A stretch of DNA of 44,946 nt from Planktomarina sp. (GCA_020630595.1 JAHDBC010000021.1:1-44946), one strand, 5' to 3'; positions 25,193-33,768 are shown, numbered from the stretch's first letter. Translations and numbers: made by a program. Notes: generated by a model not told the origin, from the letters alone.

Positions 25193-25636
25193 ATGTTCTT
25201 TTATCCATCAAAACCCATTCAGCTTCCCCGGCCCAGCCGGCCCGTTGGCTGGGACAGCTTGATCTTTGGAATCGGTATGGCGCCCTTCTTGGTGGCGGCC
25301 GCAGGGGTCTGGGTGTTTTTCATTCCCGTGATCGGGCTGTACTACGGCATCCTGCCTTATCTGATGATCGGGGTCCCATTGATGTTGATCTGGTCGACCA
25401 TGTTCGATCCGGATGCGACTTCATTCGGCTTTATCGGGTTTGTGTCCTTTGTCATCTTGATGGTCGTGCTGAATGTCGTTCTGGCCCAGGGCTGGGCCGA
25501 TGCTGTCGACGCACGATTTGGCATAAGGATCACACGAAAACTTATCGACCTTTATGGGGCATTGGGCCTGTTCCATGCTGTTATCTGGTGCGCCGTCGCA
25601 GGCCACTTGTATCAGAAGTTGGAGGGTGAAAAATGA
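25193..25636 (+). CDS. Small membrane protein A of GbsR-linked operon
   Basis: 147 residues, unknown family. A cytoplasmic-looking Pro-rich start (MFFYPSKPIQLPRPSRPVGW) is followed by about four hydrophobic helices (roughly residues 24-47, 49-70, 78-98 and 118-140). No cysteine pair, transport signature or enzyme motif is seen. The segment ADAVDARFGIRITRKLID between helices 3 and 4 is the longest polar loop. It starts right after operator O3, and its stop overlaps the next gene as ATGA. The three consecutive membrane genes are presumably one complex, with an unknown substrate. Confidence 0.85.
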   Translation: MFFYPSKPIQLPRPSRPVGWDSLIFGIGMAPFLVAAAGVWVFFIPVIGLYYGILPYLMIGVPLMLIWSTMFDPDATSFGFIGFVSFVILMVVLNVVLAQGWADAVDARFGIRITRKLIDLYGALGLFHAVIWCAVAGHLYQKLEGEK

Positions 25637-26064
25637 TCCCTCCTTTGCGTGATCCCATTCGCCCAATGCCCTTTGCCGCCGCGTTCATCTGTGCGCCGCT
25701 TTTGGTCACCTTGTTGACCTGTTGGATGATCGTACCGGTCGTGGCGCTTGTTTTTGGCGGTCCGGTTTATGTGGCGGTCGGTTTGCCCGTATTGCTGGCC
25801 ATCACCGGCCGCGTCGATCTGACGTTCGGGCGCTTTGCCATGTTCGGGCTGTTGGGCCTGTTCTGCGTCTGTCTTCCGGCGGCCGTCTATGCCCTGATGC
25901 AGGTCGAACCGTCCCGCGGAACCTTGGAAATTATCAGCCTTTATGCGGTGGCAGGGTCCATCTTTGCACCGATTTGGGCCGGAACCTTTGCCTGGCTTTA
26001 TGCGGCCTATGCAAAACTCAACCCCAACCTAACCCCTGTTATCGAAAGGAAAGCCAATGCTTAG
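25633..26064 (+). CDS. Small membrane protein B of GbsR-linked operon
   Basis: 143 residues, unknown family. It starts MIPPLRDPIRPMPFAAAF, again Pro-rich, then has about four hydrophobic segments (residues 14-42, 44-58, 67-90 and 98-126) and a short polar tail ending VIERKANA. Length, N-terminal Pro/Arg pattern and helix count resemble protein A, so the two may be distant paralogues. It is translationally coupled to A by ATGA and to C by an 8-base overlap. Confidence 0.85.
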   Translation: MIPPLRDPIRPMPFAAAFICAPLLVTLLTCWMIVPVVALVFGGPVYVAVGLPVLLAITGRVDLTFGRFAMFGLLGLFCVCLPAAVYALMQVEPSRGTLEIISLYAVAGSIFAPIWAGTFAWLYAAYAKLNPNLTPVIERKANA

Positions 26065-26422
26065 CTTCATCGTTTACTTCACCCTTGCCCTGTCCGTTCT
26101 GGCCGGGCTGACCGCCGCAATCCTGAACATCGGGCGCGACATGGCCGCCTGCCCCATCAGCGGCCCCACAGCCAAGGCCGCTTCCAAAGTGATTGCGGTC
26201 GGATATCTGGCCATTGGATTTGGGGCCGTGGTTCTGGGGGGCATCGCCGTGCCTGTCGCCATGGACAATCAGACCGTCGGCGTGATGTTGGGTCTGGGCA
26301 TCCTGTCGCTGTGTCTGGGGCTGGGGTTCACACAGGCCATGGGCAGCCTGCGCCAAGCGGCAGATCAGGCCATGCTGCTGTTGCAGTCCAAAGCAGAGGT
26401 TGAGGCCAAAGGTCTGGCCTGA
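26057..26422 (+). CDS. Small membrane protein C of GbsR-linked operon
   Basis: 121 residues, unknown family. It has three hydrophobic helices (about 3-24, 45-69 and 74-92), a small loop with DMAACPISGPTAKAASK between the first two, and an amphipathic helical C-terminus (SLRQAADQAMLLLQSKAEVEAKGLA). The ATG overlaps the preceding gene by 8 bases. Its TGA is only 3 bases from the stop of the convergent gene at 26426, so the operon ends here without its own terminator. Confidence 0.85.
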   Translation: MLSFIVYFTLALSVLAGLTAAILNIGRDMAACPISGPTAKAASKVIAVGYLAIGFGAVVLGGIAVPVAMDNQTVGVMLGLGILSLCLGLGFTQAMGSLRQAADQAMLLLQSKAEVEAKGLA

Positions 26423-26425
26423 CTT

Positions 26426-27211
26426 TTAACCCCCCTTACGGGTCAGCAGTTTTTCTGGTCTGGCCCGTTCTGCCGCCTTGAACAGGCTGAAGGTCTGGTT
26501 GACGTAGTTCACCGCACCGGAAATATGATCCAGAAACCCTTGCAAATCCGGCGTCATCTGCGCCTCGAACATTTGAATGGGGCGGGATGGATCGGTGGAT
26601 TCGAATTGGCAATAAAACAGCGGTTCGCCCCGGCGCAGGACAATATCCTGTGTCGGGTCGTGCCATTCAAAGGCCCACATCAAGGGGCGCGGCCAGATGT
26701 TGATCGGGAACCGCCCGCCAAAAATCGTGCCGGGCAATTGGGTTTTGCGGTAATGGGCAAACGCCGAAATCTGGGTGACGAATACGGGTTCATCCGCGAT
26801 GAACAGATACGGCAGTTTCAACTGGATCGTGGGGCGATCCGGGAACCGCCATTCCGCTTCGTTGGTCAGATGCAGCACATTGCCCAGCTTTGATCCACGG
26901 ATGGTGCTGGCCTTTCCGGCCCGGTTGATCAGCGTGGCTTTGCCAGTTTTGTCGCGGCCAAATCCGATGTGGATATCAAACGGACAGTTGATGACGAAAT
27001 AGCGCGCCTCCATGCTGATCACGGCGGGACAGCGGCTGGCCGATTTCGCATGGGCGCGGTTTTCAGCGCCGGATTTTAGCCGTTCGGGCGGATCGTAGAC
27101 CACAGCACCTTTGGGGTCGGTCAACAGCCATCCAACCTGCACAGGCCCCTGTCCCGGTTCGGTATCGTCGCGCATATAGTTCAGCGCGATGTGGTTCATT
27201 TCAAAATCCAT
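26426..27211 (-). CDS. Conserved hypothetical protein, beta-rich, soluble
   Basis: 261 residues from ATG 27211 (the sequence then begins MDFEMNHIALNYM; ATG 27199 is an alternative). I do not recognise a named family. There is no signal peptide or membrane segment. Dense aromatic and Pro motifs suggest a single compact fold: FVINCPFDIHIGF, RPTIQLKLPYLFIADEPVFVTQ, LPGTIFGGRFPINIWPRPLMWAFEWH and RRGEPLFYCQF. The last 35 residues are helical and basic. It is convergent with the GbsR-linked operon and divergent from the DMT exporter, so it is monocistronic. Confidence 0.85.
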   Translation of the reverse strand: MDFEMNHIALNYMRDDTEPGQGPVQVGWLLTDPKGAVVYDPPERLKSGAENRAHAKSASRCPAVISMEARYFVINCPFDIHIGFGRDKTGKATLINRAGKASTIRGSKLGNVLHLTNEAEWRFPDRPTIQLKLPYLFIADEPVFVTQISAFAHYRKTQLPGTIFGGRFPINIWPRPLMWAFEWHDPTQDIVLRRGEPLFYCQFESTDPSRPIQMFEAQMTPDLQGFLDHISGAVNYVNQTFSLFKAAERARPEKLLTRKGG

Positions 27212-27238
27212 GGCCCCTGCCCCAGTTCGGTCTGGGCT

Positions 27239-27266
27239 TTGATCACCCAAATCTGGTTAATATTCC
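27239..27266 (+). promoter_or_regulatory. Possible promoter of the DMT exporter gene
   Basis: TTGATC (27239-27244) and TATTCC (27261-27266) lie 16 bases apart in the 138-base divergent region, giving a leader of about 75 bases before ATG 27350. The rest of this region holds no gene that I can support. Confidence 0.35.
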
Positions 27267-27349
27267 ACGAATCTAGCAGCCCAAGACGCGGGCGCAAAGG
27301 GCTGATATCCAGATCGGGTGCATGGCAAAGGCAGGAGCGCTGAACCGGA

Positions 27350-28207
27350 ATGACACAAACACAGGCCACAGGCGTCGGATTTATCGCAGTGATGCTATGG
27401 GCTTTGCTTGCTGTGCTGACCGTTGGGTCGGCCCCCACACCCCCTTTGCTGTTGAACGCGATCTGTTTTGCGATTGGTGGCACGATCGGGCTGATCTGGG
27501 TTGCCGCGACGGATGGTTGGCGTGATCTGCGGGGCGTCCCGGTGATGGTCTATGTGTTGGGGTCACTGGGGGTGTTTGGCTACCATGCGCTTTATTTTTC
27601 TGCCCTTCGCGCGGCCCCGGCGGCAGAGGCCGGATTGATCGCCTATCTTTGGCCGCTGTTGATCGTGCTGTTTTCCGGGCTTTTGCCCGGCGAAACCCTG
27701 AAACGGGGGCATCTGATTGGCGCAGGTCTGGCCTTTGTCGGTGCGGCAAGCATCGTGTCGGGGGGCGGATCGGGGTTTCAAACCCAGTATCTGCCCGGCT
27801 ACGGGATGGCACTTTTGTGCGCGTTGACGTGGTCAGGCTATTCGGTGGTGTCGCGCCGTTGGGGCGATGTGCCAACCAGTTCGGTGGCCGTGTTCTGCCT
27901 GATCACCGCCGCAGCATCAGCGGGCTTGCACATGGTTCTTGAAGAAACGGTCTGGCCCGATGGGCCAACCGCATGGGCGTCCACGCTCATGTTGGGGCTT
28001 GGGCCGGTCGGTCTGGCGTTTTACGTGTGGGACATCGGCGTCAAACGCGGCGATATTCAGGTTTTGGGAACCAGTTCCTATGCGGCCCCATTGGTGTCGA
28101 CCCTTGTTCTGGTCGCGGCTGGCATTGCCGCCCCGTCGTGGACATTGGTGATCGCCGCCGTGCTGATCACCGGCGGCGCAATCATCGCAGCCCGCGCATC
28201 CGCCTAA
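27350..28207 (+). CDS. EamA/DMT-family exporter (YddG-like)
   Basis: 285-residue inner-membrane transporter with ten predicted helices in two EamA repeats. Useful landmarks are LGVFGYHALYFSALRAAPAAEAGLIAYLWPLLIVLFSGLLPGE in the first repeat (key pattern A-A-P-A-x-x-A-G-L-I-x-Y-L-W-P) and LTWSGYSVVSRRW at the start of the second. The Y-L-W-P-L pattern is that of the YddG aromatic amino acid exporter group. The substrate is only a guess. Its TAA stop overlaps the gshA stop on the other strand within CTAA. Confidence 0.9.
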   Translation: MTQTQATGVGFIAVMLWALLAVLTVGSAPTPPLLLNAICFAIGGTIGLIWVAATDGWRDLRGVPVMVYVLGSLGVFGYHALYFSALRAAPAAEAGLIAYLWPLLIVLFSGLLPGETLKRGHLIGAGLAFVGAASIVSGGGSGFQTQYLPGYGMALLCALTWSGYSVVSRRWGDVPTSSVAVFCLITAAASAGLHMVLEETVWPDGPTAWASTLMLGLGPVGLAFYVWDIGVKRGDIQVLGTSSYAAPLVSTLVLVAAGIAAPSWTLVIAAVLITGGAIIAARASA

Positions 28208-29574
28208 TACGAATAGTCGCTGTAAATGCGGGAAAGATCGCCGTTCCAATCGCCATGATAACGCGCCAGCAGTTCATCTGCCGGGGTTTGGCCGCTTTCC
28301 AGGCTGGCCTCTAACGCATTCAGGAAATGCGTTTCATCAGGCACCAGCCCCCCTGTGCCGGACCGGGCGCGGGCCTTAAGCCCGGATTGGGAAATCGCAA
28401 CAGCCTGACGGGCCAAATCCATCATGCGGATATCCCCGACATGGGCGGCCAATCCATCGACTGACGCGGCGACCCGCAGGGCATCGCGATCTTCGACGCT
28501 GAACCCTTTGACCAGATCCCATGCCGCATCCAGTGCGGTCTGATCATAGGTCAGCCCAACCCAGAATGCAGGCAACGCACACAACCGCCGCCACGGGCCA
28601 CCATCGGCCCCGCGCATTTCCATGAATTTCTTGATCCGCGCTTCTGGGAAAATCGTGGTCAGGTGATCGGCCCAATCCGACAGTTGCGGGGTTTCACCGG
28701 GCAGCGCGGGCAACTGCCCTTTCAGGAAATCACGAAACGATTGGCCCAGCGCATTGATATATTTGCCATCGCGGTACACAAAATACATCGGCACATCGAG
28801 CGCATAGTCCACATAGCGTTCAAATCCCATGCCATCTTCGAACACAAATGGCAGCATGCCCGTGCGGTCTGCATCCAGATCACGCCAGATCCGCGACCGC
28901 CAGGATTTATGCCCGTTGGGCTTGCCTTCGAAAAACGGCGAATTGGCAAAAAGCGCCGTGGCAACAGGCTGTAACGCCAAGGCCACGCGGAATTTTTTGA
29001 CCATGTCGGCTTCATCAGACCAATCCAGATTGACCTGAACCGTACAGGTCCGGCGCATCATGGCGGTGCCCATGGTGCCGACCTGTTCCATATAGTTGTT
29101 CATCAGCTGATATCGCCCCTTGGGCATCAGCGGCATCTGGTCGTGTGTCCATTCGGGGGCTGCCCCCAGACCAATGAATTTGACGCCGATCTTATCCGAA
29201 ACTTCGCGGACTTCGGCCAGATGGGTGTTCACTTCGTCACAGGTCTGGTGGATCGTTTCCAACGGTGCGCCAGACAATTCCAACGCGCCCCCGGGTTCCA
29301 GCGACACATTTGCCCCGTCTTTTTCCAGCCCGATGATATGGCCGCCTTCGTGCACGGGCGACCATCCGAACCCATCGCGCAGCCCTTCCAAAACGGCCTT
29401 GATCGACCGATCCCCGTCATAGGGCAGCGGTTTGTGCGAATCCTGACAGTAGCCGAATTTTTCGTGTTCCGTGCCGATGCGCCAATCATCTTTGGGCTTG
29501 TTGCCCGCTTCCAGATATTCGGCCAGCTGATTGAAGGATGTGATGGGCCCACCACCGGATTGAGGGATCGACAT
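28204..29574 (-). CDS. gshA: Glutamate-cysteine ligase, plant/alphaproteobacterial type
   Basis: First enzyme of glutathione synthesis, joining glutamate and cysteine. 456 residues of the GCS2 type found in plants and alphaproteobacteria, unlike the E. coli enzyme. Landmarks are WRIGTEHEKFGY near the N-terminus, VSLEPGGALELSGAP, APEWTHDQMPLMPKGRYQLMNNYM, and TCTVQVNLDWSDEADMVKK. The C-terminal region (RARSGTGGLVPDETHFLNALE) is complete. It starts at ATG 29574 and overlaps the convergent exporter gene by 4 bases. It lies 78 bases after the small membrane gene upstream on the same strand. Confidence 0.96.
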   Translation of the reverse strand: MSIPQSGGGPITSFNQLAEYLEAGNKPKDDWRIGTEHEKFGYCQDSHKPLPYDGDRSIKAVLEGLRDGFGWSPVHEGGHIIGLEKDGANVSLEPGGALELSGAPLETIHQTCDEVNTHLAEVREVSDKIGVKFIGLGAAPEWTHDQMPLMPKGRYQLMNNYMEQVGTMGTAMMRRTCTVQVNLDWSDEADMVKKFRVALALQPVATALFANSPFFEGKPNGHKSWRSRIWRDLDADRTGMLPFVFEDGMGFERYVDYALDVPMYFVYRDGKYINALGQSFRDFLKGQLPALPGETPQLSDWADHLTTIFPEARIKKFMEMRGADGGPWRRLCALPAFWVGLTYDQTALDAAWDLVKGFSVEDRDALRVAASVDGLAAHVGDIRMMDLARQAVAISQSGLKARARSGTGGLVPDETHFLNALEASLESGQTPADELLARYHGDWNGDLSRIYSDYSY

Positions 29575-29652
29575 GTCAGGCTTCCTTCGTCTTTAGAATG
29601 ACAGACCTGTTCGTAAGCCTGCGCCTTGTCAAGCGCCGCACGAAAGATGTGA

Positions 29653-30165
29653 TCAATTCAAGGCTTTGCGATCCCGGGTCCAGACCAAAAACACATCCGG
29701 CCCCTGCCCTTTGGCCGCTGCAGCAGCCTGATCGTAATTGACCCCCGGCAAGGCGGTCATGGCATCAAACAAAACATCACTGCCAGACGCAGAAGCGGGC
29801 ACCGACAGCATCCCGTCTTCGTCATAGAAGATCCACGTGACATGGCCGCGCCGGTTGCGATGTGCTTCGACGCGGGTCAACGTATCCAGCGACACAGACG
29901 CCCCACCCCCAGACGACAAATAGGTGATCCGCCGTTCATCAACTTCGACCAGACCGGGGCCACCATCGCCCTTTGGAAACCGCGCCCGGCGGATGGTGTC
30001 ATGCACGATCAGGCCCGCGATGCCCAGAACAACCGCCCCAGCGATGTATCCGGTGCCACGGGTTGTAAACAGGATGTAGAACCCGAAACAGCCGATCAGC
30101 CCCGCCAAAATGAACGGCCGTGCCTTGCGTAATTGGGCGGCGGCCTCTGGGCGAATAAAGCTCAT
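29653..30165 (-). CDS. Two-helix membrane protein of unknown function
   Basis: 170 residues from ATG 30165. Two helices lie near the N-terminus (about residues 18-35 and 38-56), then a cytoplasmic domain of about 110 residues with strands VEVDERRITYLSSGGGASVSLDTLTRVEAHR and HVTWIFYDEDGMLSVPASASG. This looks like a PH/bacterial-PH-type layout, which I state only as an impression. The start codon overlaps the rsmE stop as ATGA, so it is translated after rsmE. Function unknown. Confidence 0.85.
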   Translation of the reverse strand: MSFIRPEAAAQLRKARPFILAGLIGCFGFYILFTTRGTGYIAGAVVLGIAGLIVHDTIRRARFPKGDGGPGLVEVDERRITYLSSGGGASVSLDTLTRVEAHRNRRGHVTWIFYDEDGMLSVPASASGSDVLFDAMTALPGVNYDQAAAAAKGQGPDVFLVWTRDRKALN

Positions 30166-30881
30166 TGCCACCCCCCGAAATGCATATGCCACACGGTCAG
30201 GGCGGACACGGCTGCGGTATCGGCCCGCAAAATCCGTGGGCCCAGCGAAATGGTATGGCCGTTGGGGTGGTCTTGCAATCTGCCCCGTTCGGCGGGGCTG
30301 AATCCACCTTCGGGGCCAATAAAGATGGCAGATGGGCCCGCCGTTTCCGGCAGGGTCTGGGCCGTGCCGACCGTTGCTTCGTCACAAAACCAGATGCTGC
30401 GGTCGTCGGGCCAATCCGCCAACAGGGCGGACAGCTTTGTCAATTCTGCCACGTCAGGCACATAAGTGCCGCCGCATTGTTCGGCCGCTTCGACCGCGTG
30501 GGCTTGCAGCCGATCTTGGCGCAGACGGTCAGAATTGGTGTAATCGGTGGTCATCGGAATGATCCGCGCAACCCCCAGTTCTGCCGCCTTTTCAACGATG
30601 AAATCTGTGCGCGCCTTTTTGATCGGCGCAAAACAAAGCCACAGATCAGGCGGCGTCATCTGGGGCTTGGATTGGGCATCGCAGCGCAAAATGCCTGCTT
30701 TCTTGCCCGCCTCTGCAACGGTGCAGGTCCATTCCCCATCGCTGCCATTGAACACTTCCACCGGATCGCCCACACCCCGCCGCATTACGCCAAACAAATA
30801 ATGCGCATGGTCCCGCGACAGGGGAACCAATTGCCCTTGGCCCAAAGGCTGATCTACATACAGACGCGGAACAGATGCCAT
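30162..30881 (-). CDS. rsmE: 16S rRNA m3U1498 methyltransferase
   Basis: SPOUT-class methyltransferase that modifies U1498 of 16S rRNA. 239 residues: an N-terminal PUA-like domain (MASVPRLYVDQPL), then the SPOUT domain with KKARTDFIVEKAAELGV, AIFIGPEGGFSPAERG and LGPRILRADTAAVSAL, which form the SAM-binding knot. The start is ATG 30881; the frame runs on upstream only as antisense to ubiA. The start codon is just 12 bases from that of ubiA on the other strand, so both promoters must lie inside the neighbouring coding regions or overlap. Confidence 0.95.
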   Translation of the reverse strand: MASVPRLYVDQPLGQGQLVPLSRDHAHYLFGVMRRGVGDPVEVFNGSDGEWTCTVAEAGKKAGILRCDAQSKPQMTPPDLWLCFAPIKKARTDFIVEKAAELGVARIIPMTTDYTNSDRLRQDRLQAHAVEAAEQCGGTYVPDVAELTKLSALLADWPDDRSIWFCDEATVGTAQTLPETAGPSAIFIGPEGGFSPAERGRLQDHPNGHTISLGPRILRADTAAVSALTVWHMHFGGWQ

Positions 30882-30893
30882 GGGGCCAGTGTT

Positions 30894-31844
30894 ATGACCG
30901 AAACAAACAAAGCGCCAGAGGGTCAGGTGGCCGATGCCGTAAAAGGCAACTGGGTGGATACCATCGCACCGCCGTGGACGCGCCCCTATTTCCGCCTGTC
31001 GCGGGCGGATCGGCCGATTGGAACGTGGTTGCTGCTGTTGCCTACGGTCTGGGCGATTCTTTTGGCTGCCCTGTCGGATGCGCCGCGGTTGTGGGATCTG
31101 TGGTTGATCATCGGTTGTGCCATCGGTGCATGGCTGATGCGGGGCGCGGGCTGCACGTGGAACGATATCACGGACCGCGACTTTGACGCCCAGGTGGCGC
31201 GCACAAAATCGCGCCCGCTGCCATCGGGGCAAGTCACCGTTCGGGGCGCAGTGGTCTGGATGTGCGTACAGGCGTTGGTTGCGTTTGCGATCCTTTTGTC
31301 TTTTGGAATGCCGACCATTGCCGTGGGCATCGCGTCCTTGTTTTTCGTCTGCATATATCCGTTTGCGAAACGGTTCACATGGTGGCCGCAGGTGTTTTTG
31401 GGGCTGGCGTTCAATTGGGGTGCGCTTTTGGGCTGGGTGGCCCACCGGGGCGACCTGACGCTTGCGCCGATCCTGTTGTATCTGTCCGGGATCGCATGGA
31501 CACTGTTTTATGACACGATCTATGCCCATCAGGATGCCGAAGATGACGCCCTGATCGGGGTGAAATCCACCGCGCGGCTGTTTGCGGAACGGACGCCGAT
31601 CTGGCTGGGCCGGTTCATGGTCATATCGTCAATCTTGATGTTTGCGGCTGTGATCTTGGCGGTGCCATCTGGCCCCGCGCAATGGTGCGCCCTGCTGGGC
31701 GCGGTTGGGTATTTTGCCCACCTGCACTGGCAATGGCGGCGTTTTGACCCCAAAAGTGATGCCACTTTGATCTTTCATTTCCGGTCCAACAGGGATGCGG
31801 GGCTGATTCCTGTGCTATTTTTTGCCATCGCATTGATGCTGTGA
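30894..31844 (+). CDS. ubiA: 4-hydroxybenzoate polyprenyltransferase
   Basis: Attaches the polyprenyl chain to 4-hydroxybenzoate in ubiquinone synthesis, within the inner membrane. 316 residues with eight or nine helices. Both Asp-rich motifs are present: NDITDRDFD (in GCTWNDITDRDFDAQVARTKSRPLP, key residues N-D-x-x-D-x-x-x-D) and YAHQDAEDD. A GTG at 30927 (in frame, with GAGGG five bases before it) is a plausible alternative start that would lengthen the gap to rsmE. Confidence 0.95.
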   Translation: MTETNKAPEGQVADAVKGNWVDTIAPPWTRPYFRLSRADRPIGTWLLLLPTVWAILLAALSDAPRLWDLWLIIGCAIGAWLMRGAGCTWNDITDRDFDAQVARTKSRPLPSGQVTVRGAVVWMCVQALVAFAILLSFGMPTIAVGIASLFFVCIYPFAKRFTWWPQVFLGLAFNWGALLGWVAHRGDLTLAPILLYLSGIAWTLFYDTIYAHQDAEDDALIGVKSTARLFAERTPIWLGRFMVISSILMFAAVILAVPSGPAQWCALLGAVGYFAHLHWQWRRFDPKSDATLIFHFRSNRDAGLIPVLFFAIALML

Positions 31845-31873
31845 TTGCAGCGCCGGGTGGGGTTGCCTATGCT
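31845..31873 (+). promoter_or_regulatory. Probable sigma-70 promoter of the BON/OmpA gene
   Basis: TTGCAG (31845-31850) and TATGCT (31868-31873) are exactly 17 bases apart, immediately after the ubiA stop. The start codon at 31897 is 23 bases after the -10, so the leader is short. Confidence 0.55.
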
Positions 31874-31896
31874 GGCGCGGGGAAATTGGGAAAACC

Positions 31897-33768
31897 ATGC
31901 GACTGTCAGCACTACTGATACAACTTGTGGCATTTGGATCCGCAGGCGGGGCCGCCTATCTGGGGGCAGACCGTGCCGCCACGTGGATCGAAGACACCAC
32001 CCGGTCAGAGGTCAACCGTCGCCTGACGATCGAAGGGCATGACTGGGCGTCCGTGTCCACTGACGGGTTGCAGGTCATTCTGGCGGGCACCGCCCCGTCC
32101 GAAGCGGACCGGTTCAAGGCCTTGGCATCCGCCGGAACAGTCGTGGAAGCCGCGCGCATTCTGGACAATCTGACAATAGAAGCGACACAGGAATTGGCCG
32201 CCCCCGCCTTTTCGCTGGAAATTTTGCGCAACGAAGCAGGCATTTCCCTGATCGGCCTTGTGCCTTCCATCATGGACCGCGACGTATTGGTGCGGCGGAT
32301 CGAACGGATCGCCGGGGACAAGCCGGTTTCCGATTTCATGGAAATGGCAAACTACACCGTGCCCCCCACATGGTCTGACGCTGTGGTGTTCGGCCTGGAC
32401 GCGCTGGAAGCACTGGACAGATCAAAGATTTCCATCGCCGAAGATCGGGTCACGATCACGGCCAGCAGCGACAGCCTTGCGTCAAAAGCGCGGCTGGAAG
32501 CGCAGCTGGCACGGGTAACCCCCGACAGCATCACCACCAGCGTCACGATTTCTGCACCGCGTCCGGTGATCACACCATTCGCGCTGCGGTTCATCAAAGA
32601 TGCAGAACGCACCGGATTTGATGCCTGTTCGGCAGAAAGTCAGGACGCCGCGGATCAGATCCTGATGGCCGCGCAGGCTGCAGGGATGACACAGGACGCG
32701 AATTGCCGCGAAGGGTTGGGCGTGCCGTCCCCCAATTGGGCTGAAGCGGCATCCCTTGCCATTGGTGCGATTGGCGATTTGAACGGGGGCACGGTCACCC
32801 TGACCGATCTGGATGTGGGGCTGGTCGCATTGGAAGGCACCGATCAAACCCTGTTTGATGAGGTGACAAACACGTTGGAAGCGGAACTGCCCGCACCATT
32901 TGTTCTGACCGCCGCCCTTCCCGTGCGCGAAGAGGTGGCCGGTGACATTCCGCCCCCACGCTTCAGTGCGGCGCGCGGCGCAGACGGATCTGTTCAGTTG
33001 CGTGGCGATGTGGGCAGTGAACTGAACCAAGACGTGGTGGCCAGCTTTGCGCAATCGAAATTCGGGTTCAACCAGGTGTTGGCCGCCGTTGATGATCACC
33101 CAAACCTGCCACAGGGCTGGTCTGTGCGGACCATGGCGGGATTGGCCGCGTTGGCAGAACTGAACACAGGTCAGGTGACCGTCAGCGAAGACGACATTCG
33201 CCTGTCGGGAAAAACCGGGCTGGCCGACGCCGGTGCCGTGATCAGCGAAATTCTGACAGACCGTCTGGGGTCTGGCGTGAACTACAATCTGAATGTGGAA
33301 TATGTGGAAGCCCTGGACCCGGTGGCCAATCTTTTGGACCCGGCGGAATGCGTGGCAGAAATCATCGCGCTGACGGATACACAGAAAATCACCTTTGAAC
33401 CGGGCTCCACGAATCTGGACAGTGACAGCCGCCGCACGGTGGATCAAATCGCCGAAATTCTGGGCCGCTGCCCAGACGCTGAAATTGAAATCAGCGGGCA
33501 CACAGACAGCCAGGGTCGTGAAGAAATGAACCTGAACCTAAGCAAGGAACGCGCCGGGGCCGTCTTGAACGCCCTGCGCATCCAGCGGGTGCAGGTCAAA
33601 TCGCTGACCGCCGAAGGATACGGCGAAACCCAACCCATTGCTGACAATGACACAGCAGAGGGCCGCGAAGCCAACCGACGCATTGAATTCCGGCTGGTAT
33701 CCCCGAATGTGGTCGAATTGGGCCCCGACGAAACCCCCGCAGACGAAACGGAGGCCGCGAATGAATAG
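31897..33768 (+). CDS. BON-repeat plus OmpA-like cell-envelope protein
   Basis: 623 residues. The N-terminus has a hydrophobic signal or anchor (about residues 1-22), then a BON-like unit (SEVNRRLTIEGHDWASV with GLQVILAGTAP). Three repeated units of about 125 residues follow, each containing Trp, then an L-x-A-L-x-x-L-x-x-G/S-x-V/I run and a short V-x-L/I-x-G-x-T strand; the Trp residues are at about 159, 281 and 408. The last 130 residues are an OmpA domain that should bind peptidoglycan (ITFEPGSTNLD, ISGHTDSQGREEMNLNLSKERA and NRRIEFRL). An Asp/Glu-rich tail ends the protein. It resembles mycobacterial ArfA in layout. It overlaps the next gene by 8 bases. Confidence 0.9.
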   Translation: MRLSALLIQLVAFGSAGGAAYLGADRAATWIEDTTRSEVNRRLTIEGHDWASVSTDGLQVILAGTAPSEADRFKALASAGTVVEAARILDNLTIEATQELAAPAFSLEILRNEAGISLIGLVPSIMDRDVLVRRIERIAGDKPVSDFMEMANYTVPPTWSDAVVFGLDALEALDRSKISIAEDRVTITASSDSLASKARLEAQLARVTPDSITTSVTISAPRPVITPFALRFIKDAERTGFDACSAESQDAADQILMAAQAAGMTQDANCREGLGVPSPNWAEAASLAIGAIGDLNGGTVTLTDLDVGLVALEGTDQTLFDEVTNTLEAELPAPFVLTAALPVREEVAGDIPPPRFSAARGADGSVQLRGDVGSELNQDVVASFAQSKFGFNQVLAAVDDHPNLPQGWSVRTMAGLAALAELNTGQVTVSEDDIRLSGKTGLADAGAVISEILTDRLGSGVNYNLNVEYVEALDPVANLLDPAECVAEIIALTDTQKITFEPGSTNLDSDSRRTVDQIAEILGRCPDAEIEISGHTDSQGREEMNLNLSKERAGAVLNALRIQRVQVKSLTAEGYGETQPIADNDTAEGREANRRIEFRLVSPNVVELGPDETPADETEAANE

